Shown: in pieces, positions 46,614-56,417 of the stretch
How the letters are laid out: the number at the start of each line of letters is the position of its first letter
Position numbering within the stretch: position 1 is the stretch's first letter
The notes under the pieces: generated by a model
The model's database searches: none
What the model saw: only the letters and a program-made list of their open reading frames with translations
Told to the model about the DNA's origin: nothing
Program-made: the position numbers and the translations under genes
Assembly: GCF_017742995.1 (NCBI RefSeq)
Contig: NZ_CP072425.1
Coordinates: 124,001 to 188,000 of the forward strand
DNA length: 64,000 nt
Reading direction: 5' to 3'
Source of the DNA: Pseudoalteromonas viridis
Lineage (GTDB): Bacteria > Pseudomonadota > Gammaproteobacteria > Enterobacterales > Alteromonadaceae

Positions 46614-47720
46614 ATGAAAAAGTGGTTTATTATTTTTGCCATCGTGTTTGGCGCTATTACAGGGGGCTGTTCTATGATCTCTAACCTTAATGCACACGTG
46701 CCTGCTCAGGATTATCAGTCTGCGCATTTTCAGGCAGGCCGGTTTCAAAACCTGCACCCGACCGAACCGACCAGTTTGCGTAAAACACTGGCGATCACCT
46801 GGCGGTTTTTTACCGAAAGCAAAGTCGCCGCAGAGCCTGAGCAAACCCTGCCAGTTAGAACGTTAACCCGTGCTGAGTTGGAGGCTTTGCCAGATACCGG
46901 CGTACACATTGTTAAATTGGGTCACTCTTCGGTATTGCTTAAAGTCAATGGCGCGTACTGGTTATTAGATCCGGTGTTCTCCGAGCGCGCCTCGCCGTTT
47001 TCATTTATGGGCCCCAGCCGCTTTCATCAGCCTCCGATTTCGCTTGATGAGCTGCCTGATATAGACAAGGTGCTGATCTCCCACAACCATTATGATCACC
47101 TCGATAAAGAAGCGGTTAAACAGCTCAATGCAAAAACACAGCAGTTTCTGGTACCTCTGGGTGTGGAGGGGGATTTGATCCGCTGGGGCATAGCAGCTGA
47201 AAAAATTCATGCATTTGACTGGTGGCAGGAACAAGAGGATCAGGATGTGATGGTGGCCTTTACGCCCACTCAGCACTTTTCAGGTCGCGGCCTGAGTGAT
47301 GCAAATCGCACACTGTGGGGCTCCTGGGTCATTAAAACCGCCCACGAAAGCCTGTATTTTAGCGGAGACTCTGGCTATTTCCCCGGCTTTAAAGACATTG
47401 GCGAGCGCTATGGGCCTTTTGACTACACCTTGATTGAAACAGGGGCCTATGATGCCGACTGGGCCGACATCCACATGACGCCCGAGCAAAGTGTGCAGGC
47501 GCACCTGGACCTGCGCGGAAAAATCATGATCCCTATCCACAACGGCACCTTTGATCTGGCATTTCATAGCTGGTATGACCCGCTGGAGCGTGTACTCAGC
47601 GCTGCACAGCAACAAGGTGTGGTGCTCAACACACCAACACCAGGCGACGTCATCACCATCAACCAGGCCTATTTAAATCAAGCCTGGTGGCAATCTTTAC
47701 TGGCGCAAGTTAGCCGCTAA
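46614..47720 (+). CDS. MBL-fold metallo-hydrolase, putative lipoprotein (NAPE-PLD / UlaG-like)
   Basis: 368 residues. The N-terminus is a short hydrophobic stretch with a possible lipobox ending at ITGGC-S (Cys19). The body is a metallo-beta-lactamase fold of the NAPE-PLD-like group: KLGHSSVLLKVNGAYWLLDPVFS, metal ligands SHNHYDHLD, a histidine at TPTQHFSGRG, FSGDSGYFPG and a final IPIHNGTFDL. It probably hydrolyses a phosphodiester or lactone at the membrane. Substrate unknown. Expression is likely controlled by the three-copy operator just upstream. Confidence 0.8.
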   Translation: MKKWFIIFAIVFGAITGGCSMISNLNAHVPAQDYQSAHFQAGRFQNLHPTEPTSLRKTLAITWRFFTESKVAAEPEQTLPVRTLTRAELEALPDTGVHIVKLGHSSVLLKVNGAYWLLDPVFSERASPFSFMGPSRFHQPPISLDELPDIDKVLISHNHYDHLDKEAVKQLNAKTQQFLVPLGVEGDLIRWGIAAEKIHAFDWWQEQEDQDVMVAFTPTQHFSGRGLSDANRTLWGSWVIKTAHESLYFSGDSGYFPGFKDIGERYGPFDYTLIETGAYDADWADIHMTPEQSVQAHLDLRGKIMIPIHNGTFDLAFHSWYDPLERVLSAAQQQGVVLNTPTPGDVITINQAYLNQAWWQSLLAQVSR

Positions 47721-47825
47721 AGACAACACAGGACCTTTGCCTGCGCGCACAATTATCAAGTATGGCAAGTGCGCAAACATTATCAATCCCCCCTGACATA
47801 AGCTAAGTTTCGTCGCCAACAACGT

Positions 47826-47848
47826 CAGTCTGCACCTGCGGGTGCTAG
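47826..47848. terminator. Hairpin between the MBL and AraC-GyrI genes
   Basis: AGTCTGCACC, loop TGCG, GGTGC-T-AGACT forms a stem with one bulge; it could end MBL transcription or be a regulatory site of the next gene. No T run. Confidence 0.35.
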
Positions 47849-47884
47849 ACTGATTGACTTATAAACCAAAGCGAGAAAAACAAC

Positions 47885-48760
47885 ATGACAACACGTGCTA
47901 CCACACTCAACCACTATCAGCAGCGCCTGCTGCGGGTGATTGATTATATGTATGACCATGTTGACCAGGATCTGGATGTGAACACGCTGGCCGATGTGGC
48001 TTGTATGTCTTGCTACCACTTCCACCGTATTTTTCGTGAGTTTATGGGTGAAACGGTTAACGCCACAGTCAGGCGGATGCGTTTGTTGAAGGCGGCATCT
48101 TACTTAGTTCGCAGCACGCTAACGCAGCAGCAGATAGCCAGGCGGGTAAACTATGGCAGTGTTGAAGCTTTTAACCGGGCATTCAGCCGCCACTATGGTA
48201 TGACACCCAATCAATTTCGCCAGCAACAACAAGGCGAGTCGCTGCACAGCGCTGCGTTTTATCCGGCTCAACCACAGGAGTACAACATTATGTATCAGGT
48301 AGAACAAACGCAACACAACGCACTGACGCTGATTGGCCTTGCCCATCAGGGCGATTACATGCAGATCGGCAAAACCTTTGAAAAACTCGGGATGATGGCA
48401 GGCAGCGTGGGGCTTATCAATGAGCAAACTCGCTACTTTGGCATTTATTACGATGATCCGCAAACGGTGGAGCAAACCAAGCTCAGAGCCATGGCGTGTA
48501 TTACGCTAGCACCTGGCACTGAATTCGATCAGGACACCTTTGAAGCCGTCACCATTCCGGCAGGTAAACTGATCTCATTGACCTTTAAGGGCGATTACAG
48601 TGAACTGGAACAACCCTATAACTGGTTGTTTGGCCAATGGTTGCCGCAAAGTGGTTTGGAACCAGTCGACTTTCCGCCGTTTGAGGAATATCTGAATGAT
48701 ACCCGCGACACAGCGCCACAAGACTTACTGACCCGAATTAACTGCCTGGTACAGGCATAG
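47885..48760 (+). CDS. AraC-family regulator with GyrI-like ligand domain
   Basis: 291 residues. Unlike most AraC proteins the DNA-binding domain is N-terminal (LADVACMSCYHFHRIFREFMGETV and YGSVEAFNRAFSRHYGMTPNQFR), followed by a GyrI-like effector domain (about 140-290, ending FPPFEEYLNDTRD), the layout of Rob and SbmC-linked regulators. It may respond to drugs or other small hydrophobic molecules. Its last 23 bases overlap the convergent phosphomannomutase gene. Confidence 0.87.
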   Translation: MTTRATTLNHYQQRLLRVIDYMYDHVDQDLDVNTLADVACMSCYHFHRIFREFMGETVNATVRRMRLLKAASYLVRSTLTQQQIARRVNYGSVEAFNRAFSRHYGMTPNQFRQQQQGESLHSAAFYPAQPQEYNIMYQVEQTQHNALTLIGLAHQGDYMQIGKTFEKLGMMAGSVGLINEQTRYFGIYYDDPQTVEQTKLRAMACITLAPGTEFDQDTFEAVTIPAGKLISLTFKGDYSELEQPYNWLFGQWLPQSGLEPVDFPPFEEYLNDTRDTAPQDLLTRINCLVQA

Positions 48761-50189
48761 ATAAACGCTGCGCTAGCGCACCTAGCACAGTACTAACCAG
48801 CTCTTGCGCCTGCTGCTGCGAAGATGCCTCGGCATAACAGCGCAGTTCAGGCGCATTGCCCGATGGCCGCAGATGTACGATGCGCTCTGCGTCCAGCGCA
48901 AAGCGCATCCCGTCCAGTTTACTCAGAACCCTGGGCACAGCGTTGCACGATACCACTTCAGCCAGCCACTGCGGCTGCTCAGACAGTGCAGCCAGAAGCT
49001 CTGTTGAACTGGCTTTTTCCACACCCTGTAAGCGATCACTGGCGGTAAAACGCCTTTCATATTGGCAGCAGAGCTGAGCCAACGTGACACCTAACTGCTT
49101 GAGCAATGACAGGATGGCCAGCAGTGGCAGTAACGCATCCCGGGTCGGCAGACGTTCAATGACTTTGCCATGGATGCGGATGTCTGAGCCCAGTAAAAAG
49201 CCGCCATTGGCTTCAAATCCGCCGGCTGTGCGGTATTGCTCTGTCAGTATAGAGAGTTGCTCAATGACATAGGGCGACCCTATTCGTGTGCGCAGCACAG
49301 CCTTAAACTCACCACAGTGTTCCAGTGAAGAATTACAGTTCAATGGCACACTCAGTGCCTCAATACCCAAAGCTTTGGCGCACAGCAAACCCAGAATATC
49401 CCCTCTGAGCCAGCGTCCTGAGTGATCCGCTATCATAGGTCGGTCGCCGTCCCCGTCGGTGCTGAAGAGCAGATCCAGCTGATGCTCTGCGCACCATTGC
49501 CGGGCCTGTATTTTGTCCTGCTCGCTGAGCGCCTCGGTATCAACCGGGACAAACGTATCGCTGCGCCCCAGACACCGCACCCGGGCACCCAGCGCCTGCA
49601 ACACCGAAACATACAAATCGCGCCCGGCACTGGTGTGCTGATAGACGCCTATAGTCAGCCCCGCACACAAATCAGCCGGGAATGCATCCAGCATGCGCGC
49701 CACATAAGGTGAGCAGATAGTGTCGTCGGGTGCTGGCAGTGGTTGAAGCTCAAATGGTTCCGGGACAGTCCTGGCGGCCAATATGGCCGCTTCATCGGCT
49801 TTATCTATTTCTCCCTGGGGATGATAAAACTTGAGTCCGTTGCGATCATGAGGAATGTGACTGCCAGTCACCATCACCGCCGCCAACCCATGTTGCTGCG
49901 CATAGAGGGCCAGTGCGGGCGTTGGTAACACCCCGGCGAAGTGTACTTTGATGCCCTGTGCACCTAACGCACTGGCACAATATTGAGCAATCTGCGGGCT
50001 GGAGGGACGATTGTCCATGCCCAATACCACCTCATCAAACCCGTAGCGCGCTTGCAGTTGCCCGGTCATTGCGAGCATAAAAGCCTGACAAACCTTAGCG
50101 CTAAATTGACTATTCAACCCTCTGGCACCACTGGTGCCAAACTGAATACCACTTTGAGCAATCAGCTGTGCACAATTAGCGGACGTCAT
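48738..50189 (-). CDS. manB: Phosphomannomutase
   Basis: 483 residues converting mannose-6-phosphate to mannose-1-phosphate. All motifs of the alpha-D-phosphohexomutase family are seen: catalytic VTGSHIP with phospho-Ser, metal loop STDGDGDRPMIAD, sugar-binding GGFEANGGFLL and phosphate-binding RPSGNAPELRCYAE. The start ATG 50189 overlaps the end of manC by 14 bases and has GGGGGA upstream. Together with ManC it supplies GDP-mannose for surface polysaccharide. Confidence 0.9.
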   Translation of the reverse strand: MTSANCAQLIAQSGIQFGTSGARGLNSQFSAKVCQAFMLAMTGQLQARYGFDEVVLGMDNRPSSPQIAQYCASALGAQGIKVHFAGVLPTPALALYAQQHGLAAVMVTGSHIPHDRNGLKFYHPQGEIDKADEAAILAARTVPEPFELQPLPAPDDTICSPYVARMLDAFPADLCAGLTIGVYQHTSAGRDLYVSVLQALGARVRCLGRSDTFVPVDTEALSEQDKIQARQWCAEHQLDLLFSTDGDGDRPMIADHSGRWLRGDILGLLCAKALGIEALSVPLNCNSSLEHCGEFKAVLRTRIGSPYVIEQLSILTEQYRTAGGFEANGGFLLGSDIRIHGKVIERLPTRDALLPLLAILSLLKQLGVTLAQLCCQYERRFTASDRLQGVEKASSTELLAALSEQPQWLAEVVSCNAVPRVLSKLDGMRFALDAERIVHLRPSGNAPELRCYAEASSQQQAQELVSTVLGALAQRLSMPVPGS

Positions 50190-51612
50190 GCGTCCCCCGG
50201 GTATAATCATCCTCAAAACGGACTATGTCATCCTCACCAAGATAGCTGCCCGACTGTACTTCTATCAGCTGTAAATCGACTTTGCCCGGATTGCTGAGTC
50301 GGTGTACCACAGTTGCGGGGATAAACACCGACTGATCTTCACTCAATAAACGACGCTCTTCGCCAATTTCAACCTGGGCCGTACCAGACACCACCACCCA
50401 GTGCTCGGCACGATGGTAATGCAGCTGACGCGACAAACTATGCCCCGGCCGCACAGTGATCCGCTTGACCAAAAACCGCTCGCCCCGATCAACAATGTCA
50501 TACTTACCCCAGGGTCGGTACACTTCCCGATGCTCAGTCACCTCACTCAGCGCTCGGCTTTTCAGCTCATCCACCAGCGTTTTAATCGTCTGGCTCTGAC
50601 TGCGATGGGCTACTAGCAGTGCATCTTTGGTATCTACTACCACCAGATCCTGCACGCCGACCGTTGCCACCAGCCGCTCCTGCGCCAGCACTAAGTTATC
50701 CCGTGTATTGAGCGCTGTGACGTTTCCTATGTGGGCGTTATTGTGGCTGTCTTTGCCCAGGGTCTGCCACAGGGCCTCAAAACTGCCAATGTCATTCCAG
50801 TTTGCATTCATCGGGACCACAGCGGCATGCCGGGTATGTTCCATCACGGCATAATCGATTGACTCAGACGGCGCAGCCAGGAAGGCCTCCCGATTGACGC
50901 GAATAAAATCCAGATCTGGCTGCGGTGCGACCATCGCCTGCTCACAGGCTTGCACAATATCAGGCCGATACTTGGCCAGCTCGTTAAGATAATCACTGGC
51001 TTTAAATAAGAATAAGCCACTGTTCCAGAGGTAATTGCCTGCCTTCAGGTAACGCTCGGCAACCTCTGCATCGGGCTTTTCAATAAACGCAGCCACCTCG
51101 GCACCCAAAGTACCTGCCGGGTCATGCGCAATCGGTGCGCCGCACTGTATGTATCCGTAGCCTGTGTGTGGGCAATCAGGGGTGATACCAAAGGTCACCA
51201 GTTTACCCCTATTCGCCAGTGCCAGCCCCTGTTTAATGCTGTGTCGAAATGCCGTGATATCGCCAATAAAATGATCAGACGCCAGAACCAGTAAAATCGG
51301 ATCTTCGCCATTTTTGCGCGCCTGGAGTGCTGCCAGAGCAATTGCGGGGGCGGTATTTCGCCCCTCAGGTTCCAGTATGATCCCACCGGCCTGATAGCCG
51401 ATGGTGCGCATTTGCTCCGCACAAATAAACCGGTGCGCCTCGTTACAGATCAAAAGCGCAGCCTGATGACTGTCAGGCTCCAGTCGCAGTAGCGTTTCCT
51501 GCAACAAGGTGTATTCGGAGCCCAACTGTAAAAACTGTTTGGGGTAACATTCGCGCGACATGGGCCACAATCGGGTTCCGGATCCACCACACAAAATAAC
51601 CGGTAATATCAT
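50176..51612 (-). CDS. manC: Mannose-1-phosphate guanylyltransferase / mannose-6-phosphate isomerase
   Basis: A 478-residue bifunctional enzyme: an N-terminal nucleotidyltransferase domain (ILCGGSGTRLWPMSRE, FIEKPDAEVAERYL, NWNDIGSFEALW) and a C-terminal cupin isomerase domain (RPWGKYDIVDRGERF, HYHRAEHWVVVSGTA). It makes GDP-mannose. Start at ATG 51612, the family N-terminus MILPVILCGG. First gene of manC-manB; no further polysaccharide genes are adjacent. Confidence 0.95.
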   Translation of the reverse strand: MILPVILCGGSGTRLWPMSRECYPKQFLQLGSEYTLLQETLLRLEPDSHQAALLICNEAHRFICAEQMRTIGYQAGGIILEPEGRNTAPAIALAALQARKNGEDPILLVLASDHFIGDITAFRHSIKQGLALANRGKLVTFGITPDCPHTGYGYIQCGAPIAHDPAGTLGAEVAAFIEKPDAEVAERYLKAGNYLWNSGLFLFKASDYLNELAKYRPDIVQACEQAMVAPQPDLDFIRVNREAFLAAPSESIDYAVMEHTRHAAVVPMNANWNDIGSFEALWQTLGKDSHNNAHIGNVTALNTRDNLVLAQERLVATVGVQDLVVVDTKDALLVAHRSQSQTIKTLVDELKSRALSEVTEHREVYRPWGKYDIVDRGERFLVKRITVRPGHSLSRQLHYHRAEHWVVVSGTAQVEIGEERRLLSEDQSVFIPATVVHRLSNPGKVDLQLIEVQSGSYLGEDDIVRFEDDYTRGTHDVR

Positions 51613-51787
51613 TTTTACTCTGCCCCAGACACCTTTCGTGCCCCTGTTATACCAATTTGCCATTTTACCCGCAGAACATACAGCGGGGCAATGGCTGGCG
51701 CTTCACCTGCGATTCACGCTCATGTACTACACTCTTTTATCGCAGTATTGACCTTCGGATAGCAACCCAAATGTATGATATGATAGT

Positions 51788-51832
51788 GCGATGCCATTAC
51801 TGGCAGTGCCATTACTGGCGATGCCATTACTG
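51788..51832. repeat. Three tandem 15-bp repeats, each with a palindrome
   Basis: GCGATGCCATTACTG occurs three times (second copy has GCAGT). Each holds GCCA-TTAC-TGGC. They lie 60 bases before the alpha-2-macroglobulin gene, between divergent transcripts. Confidence 0.65.
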
Positions 51833-51891
51833 GCACCCAAGGAAATACCCACAACCCAGCTGCACCGTGTGCAGGTCGAAGGAGCTTTAAC

Positions 51892-54800
51892 ATGTCGGGC
51901 AAGATCCCCTTTCACCCCATTACCCTGTTTGTGTTGTTTTTTGCGCTGGTGCTGCAAGTGACTATTCAGGCCCAGGCCAAAGTGATGCAGCAACCGAAAC
52001 TGGCCATTGTTGGCTCGGGGCCGCTGGTGGCAAAAGGCGCCAGTCAGTCTATTCCTATCACCTATGAACACATTGATGCGGTGGATGTGGAGTTACTGCG
52101 CCTGAATAGCCCCCATGATTTTCTCAGTCGCTATTACCTGACGGACAAGCTCTATCCCAGTTCACTGGACAGACTACAGTACACCTACGACAGTGTCTTT
52201 GCTGACCGCTTTACCCTGCCGTCCGCGTCTAAAACAGGTATCCAATCGGCACGCTTACCTATCCCGAAATCGCTGCCAAGCGGTTGGTACATCATCGTCC
52301 TCAAAGCACCGGGCATGTTTGACGATTTGCAGGCTAAACACCTCTTGCTGACCGACTTGGGCATTCAGGCAAAGGTGTTTAAGCAACATGCCAGTTTCCA
52401 GGTAAACCGCTTGTCTGACGGCTTGCCCGTCGCAGGCGCTAAGGTCAAAGCCTACCGTAAGCATGAGTTACTGCGTGAAGCCAAAACCGATAAACAAGGC
52501 GCGGTGCATTTTGATATCACCCTAAAGCGCGACGACATCATTGTCGCTGAGTACGACGAGCAGGATGAGGCAGAGCTCGCGCTGTTGCCGATTAAAGAAG
52601 TGCCACTGGACCTGTCGGATCATCCCATTGGCGGCCGCCCCTATCAGGAGCGCGAAGTCTACATTTACAGTAACCGGGACTTGGTCAAACCGGGCGAAAC
52701 CCTGCCCCTGAACCTGCTGTTACGTGATGCCGATGGCGTCGCGATTGAAAATCAGCCCGTTACGCTGACCGTCACCACCCCCTTGCAAGAAGAGATGCTC
52801 CGCGAGCAGCTAACCCCAAGTGCTGGCGGATTTTATAGTAAACGACTGCATACCGGCAGCAGCTGGCCAACCGGGCGCTACAAAGTCTCGGTGATGCTCG
52901 ACCCGACCGCCCAGTCCGCAATCGGTCACTTTGAATTTCAGCTCGAAGAATTTGTGCCTGAGCGCATGGACTTAACCTTCAGCGGACAACAGCCTTTTGT
53001 CGCGGCAGGCACCTCTATGCCCTTGTCGGTCCAAGGGCGTTATCTGTTTGGCAGCCCGGCGGCTGGCAACACCTTAAAGGCGAGCCTGGTTCACCATAGC
53101 GTGCGACATTATCCGGGTCCCTACGCCGCATTTTTTGTCGGTGAAGACTTTTACCTGAGCAACCGCTTTCAGACACTGCCTGATCAGCAATTGTCTGAGC
53201 AGGGCACACTGGCGCTGAGCCTGCCAACCGTGTCTGCCGACACGCTAAAAAGCCCGGTAAAAACCCAGGTAAATTTAAGCCTGCTGGAGTCCGGCGGCGC
53301 GGCCGTGCAACGTCAGCTTAGCTATACCAGCTGGAAACCCAGAGCGCTGCCCGCGGTGAAGCCCGCACAAACAGAAGTTAAATACGCCACCGATGCCGAG
53401 TTTGAACTGGCCCTGCTGAGCCCGGATGGCCAGCAATTAACAAGTGGTGAGCTGGAGGTTGAACTCAGTTACGATCAGGGTCGTTATTTCTGGTTTTACG
53501 AGGAAGGCATAGGCTGGCGCCGCCAGTCTCAGCCACAGTGGCGCAGTGAAGCTAAGCAGACCGTGAGCGTGAACCAAAACACCCATACCGTGCGCTTCCC
53601 GGTCGACTGGGGAAACTACCGCCTGACGGTGACAGACGTCAGCAGCCAGGTTAAAACGGTTTATGACTTTTATGCCGGCTGGTATCGTGGTTATCAACAA
53701 CTCAAGGCCAAACCGCAACACCTGTCAATCGTACTCGATAAAAGCAGTTACCAGGCCGGTGAGGTACTTGCCGTCGAGCTGGATGCCCCGGCGGATGGTC
53801 AGCTCCAGCTTGCGCTGGAAAGCGACAAGGTACTGTGGACACAAAGCCAGTCGGTGCGTAAAGGGAAAACCACGCTGCGTGTGCCTTTAGACAAAACACT
53901 GGCCCGTCATGACCTGTATCTCAGTGCCACCTTACTCAGTGGTCAATCCAGCACATTACAACGCCACTTTGGCATAGTGCCGGTCACTCTGGCGCGCGAA
54001 GACCGCGAGCTGGCACTTAGCCTGACCCTGCCAGATAAAATAGCGCCCCTCAAACCACTCACGGTCGAGATTCAAGCTGATGGTGTGGCCCAGGCGCAGG
54101 CAGATCAGAGCTGGGTTACTCTGTCTGTTGTGGATAAAGGGATCCTCAATTTGAGCCGCTATTATCCGGTCGACCCACATCATTACCTGTTTAATCAGCG
54201 TCGTTATGGCGGCGATGTCATCGACTTATATTCTCGTCGTTATGATAATCGTCCCGATCCGTTTGCACAGTCCCGCTTTGGCAGTGACAGCAATGCACGC
54301 AGCGATAACCGCAATGACAACCTAGTCGAAAGTAAGACCGTGATCCTGATGACCCAACCGGTGCAGCTGATTGACGGCAAGGCCAGTATTACAGTTGATA
54401 TGCCTGATTATAATGGCGAAGTACAAATTGTCGCGACCGCTTTCAACCCCACTCAGGTGGGCCATAAAGTCGCTGCCCGCCCGGTCAGCGCCCCCGTTAT
54501 CGCAGAGCTCAGCGTACCGCGCTTTTTAGTCCCCGGTGACGAAACCTCCGTCACACTAGACTTGCATAACGTCAGTGGCCAGGCGCAGGATTTGTCGGTC
54601 ACGCTCACGCCCTCGGGTCCCGTGCAGTTTACACAAGACAGTACCTTTACACTGACTCTGGAAGATCAGGCACACTGGAGCCAGACCATGCGTCTGATGG
54701 TTGCAGACTCTCCCTTATCGCAAACCGCAAGCGTACACATTGCGCTGCAAGGCACAGAGATAACACAGTCGCGCAGCTGGTCGGTGCCCGTCAAAGCCAT

Positions 54801-56397
54801 TGAGCCACAGCTGGTGCAGGCAAGCAGCATGATGCTCGCCCCCGGGCAAACGTATCAGTTAACACCGGCGCTCTGGCAAGGGTTACACGTTGATGCTGCG
54901 GATGCGGGGACTTTGTATGCCAGTCATACGCCCAGATTACCAATCAAAGAATATGCCACCGCATTACGTGCCTACCCATACGGCTGTGCGGAGCAAACCA
55001 CCAGCAAAGCCTGGCCGTTTTTACTCAAACACCCGCAGCTTGACGGCTTGTTACAGCAGGCACTGCAAGCGCCCGCCGGCGAGACACAAGAATTTGATGA
55101 CCCGCGAACCTTAGTAAGCCAGGCGGTACAGCGACTTAAGACCATGCAAAAACCCAGTGGCGGATTTGCGCTATGGGATAGTCAGGGTGCAGAACAGCCG
55201 TGGCTAAGCGCCTATGTCACAGAGTTTTTAACCCAGGCACACGCCACTTTTCCGGGCACAGTGCCGCAAAGTATGCTGAACCGTGCCAACTACCGTATGC
55301 TCAGATACACCCGCGATAACACGGTCGACGACCTCAGTCAGGACGCCTATGAGGCAACGGCGGCAAAAAGCTTTGCCGCTTATCTTGCCAGCCAGCGAGG
55401 CCAGATCAGTTACAGCGATCTGGAGTCGCTGCGGATAACTGAGTACCCGTCGCGGTTAAGCCTGCTCCATATGGCGTCGGCACTGGCCGATGTGGGGGCG
55501 ACCCAACAGGCTGCAGCGCTGCTCAGACAAGTCAGTACGATAAGCCGCAGCGGAGACTATTTTGCCGACTATGGTTCAGCGCTGCGTGATGATGCCCAAT
55601 CAGCTCAGGTGCTGGCCAGACTGGCAAAGCATCGCGCGTTGCGCTCACAATCCCGCGCATTGCAAACCAGCTTGCTCGAAAAATTACCCGATCAGGCACT
55701 TAAAATCTGGCTGAGCACCCAGGAGCGCGCCGCGTTACTGCGCACCGCGGTTGAGGTGAACCAGACCAACCCTAGCCACCCGGTACAACTGGAGATCAAC
55801 GGCGAGCAGCAGCAACATCCAGAGGTGATAAGCCATGCACTTGCGCAAACTATGGCCATCAAAAACCCAACTGATGAGCCGGTGTATGTGCAACTGATGG
55901 CCAAAGGGCGCCTCAAACTGGACGCCAGTGTTGCCAACGAAATTAGCCCATTCAACACGCTGGATACCAAGCGTATGCTCAGACGCTTGTTTGACTTGAA
56001 CGGACAACCGCTGGATAAATCCCGCTTCGAAGTTGGAGAACGCGTGGTGGTTGTGCTGGATGTCCAAACCAAAGAGCCGGTACCAGATGCCCTGCTAATT
56101 GAACGCATTCCGGCCGGGTTTGTGCTGGAGAACCCGGCGCTGATGCAAGGCTTTCCAGTGTCGCAATTGCTCCCCGAGCATGTCACGCTGGCAACCACAG
56201 ATCACACCGAGTATCGTAATGACCGCTTTGTGGCAGCACTGGGGCTTAGCACTCGCAAATACCAGTTTGCTTATGTCTTGCGCGCCGAAGTGCCCGGCGT
56301 ATATCAGGTGCCGCCAAGTTATCTTGAATCCATGTACCGACCTCATAAGCATGTGATTTACTGGCAATACCCCTATCAGCTGGAGGTCGTACGCTGA
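51892..56397 (+). CDS. Bacterial alpha-2-macroglobulin, thioester-containing
   Basis: A 1501-residue periplasmic protease trap with a signal peptide (ITLFVLFFALVLQVTIQAQA), MG-type beta domains, a bait-like low-complexity stretch (SRFGSDSNARSDNRNDN, about residues 798-815), then the thioester loop PYGCAEQ (Cys1032) in the alpha-helical TED domain, and a C-terminal receptor-like domain. It resembles E. coli YfhM but has a plain signal peptide rather than a lipobox. AAGGAG precedes the ATG. The pbpC gene follows after 20 bases; this pair is widespread and is thought to protect the cell when the outer membrane is breached. Confidence 0.9.
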   Translation: MSGKIPFHPITLFVLFFALVLQVTIQAQAKVMQQPKLAIVGSGPLVAKGASQSIPITYEHIDAVDVELLRLNSPHDFLSRYYLTDKLYPSSLDRLQYTYDSVFADRFTLPSASKTGIQSARLPIPKSLPSGWYIIVLKAPGMFDDLQAKHLLLTDLGIQAKVFKQHASFQVNRLSDGLPVAGAKVKAYRKHELLREAKTDKQGAVHFDITLKRDDIIVAEYDEQDEAELALLPIKEVPLDLSDHPIGGRPYQEREVYIYSNRDLVKPGETLPLNLLLRDADGVAIENQPVTLTVTTPLQEEMLREQLTPSAGGFYSKRLHTGSSWPTGRYKVSVMLDPTAQSAIGHFEFQLEEFVPERMDLTFSGQQPFVAAGTSMPLSVQGRYLFGSPAAGNTLKASLVHHSVRHYPGPYAAFFVGEDFYLSNRFQTLPDQQLSEQGTLALSLPTVSADTLKSPVKTQVNLSLLESGGAAVQRQLSYTSWKPRALPAVKPAQTEVKYATDAEFELALLSPDGQQLTSGELEVELSYDQGRYFWFYEEGIGWRRQSQPQWRSEAKQTVSVNQNTHTVRFPVDWGNYRLTVTDVSSQVKTVYDFYAGWYRGYQQLKAKPQHLSIVLDKSSYQAGEVLAVELDAPADGQLQLALESDKVLWTQSQSVRKGKTTLRVPLDKTLARHDLYLSATLLSGQSSTLQRHFGIVPVTLAREDRELALSLTLPDKIAPLKPLTVEIQADGVAQAQADQSWVTLSVVDKGILNLSRYYPVDPHHYLFNQRRYGGDVIDLYSRRYDNRPDPFAQSRFGSDSNARSDNRNDNLVESKTVILMTQPVQLIDGKASITVDMPDYNGEVQIVATAFNPTQVGHKVAARPVSAPVIAELSVPRFLVPGDETSVTLDLHNVSGQAQDLSVTLTPSGPVQFTQDSTFTLTLEDQAHWSQTMRLMVADSPLSQTASVHIALQGTEITQSRSWSVPVKAIEPQLVQASSMMLAPGQTYQLTPALWQGLHVDAADAGTLYASHTPRLPIKEYATALRAYPYGCAEQTTSKAWPFLLKHPQLDGLLQQALQAPAGETQEFDDPRTLVSQAVQRLKTMQKPSGGFALWDSQGAEQPWLSAYVTEFLTQAHATFPGTVPQSMLNRANYRMLRYTRDNTVDDLSQDAYEATAAKSFAAYLASQRGQISYSDLESLRITEYPSRLSLLHMASALADVGATQQAAALLRQVSTISRSGDYFADYGSALRDDAQSAQVLARLAKHRALRSQSRALQTSLLEKLPDQALKIWLSTQERAALLRTAVEVNQTNPSHPVQLEINGEQQQHPEVISHALAQTMAIKNPTDEPVYVQLMAKGRLKLDASVANEISPFNTLDTKRMLRRLFDLNGQPLDKSRFEVGERVVVVLDVQTKEPVPDALLIERIPAGFVLENPALMQGFPVSQLLPEHVTLATTDHTEYRNDRFVAALGLSTRKYQFAYVLRAEVPGVYQVPPSYLESMYRPHKHVIYWQYPYQLEVVR

Positions 56398-56417
56398 GAT
56401 GTCTGGCGGACTCAACT

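Noticed and set aside
51831..51847. Sigma-54 promoter before the macroglobulin gene
   Set aside because: TGGCAC is present but the required TTGC element at the right distance is not.
55692..56198. 168-codon minus-strand frame inside the macroglobulin gene
   Set aside because: Ser/Thr-rich shadow frame with no start signal.
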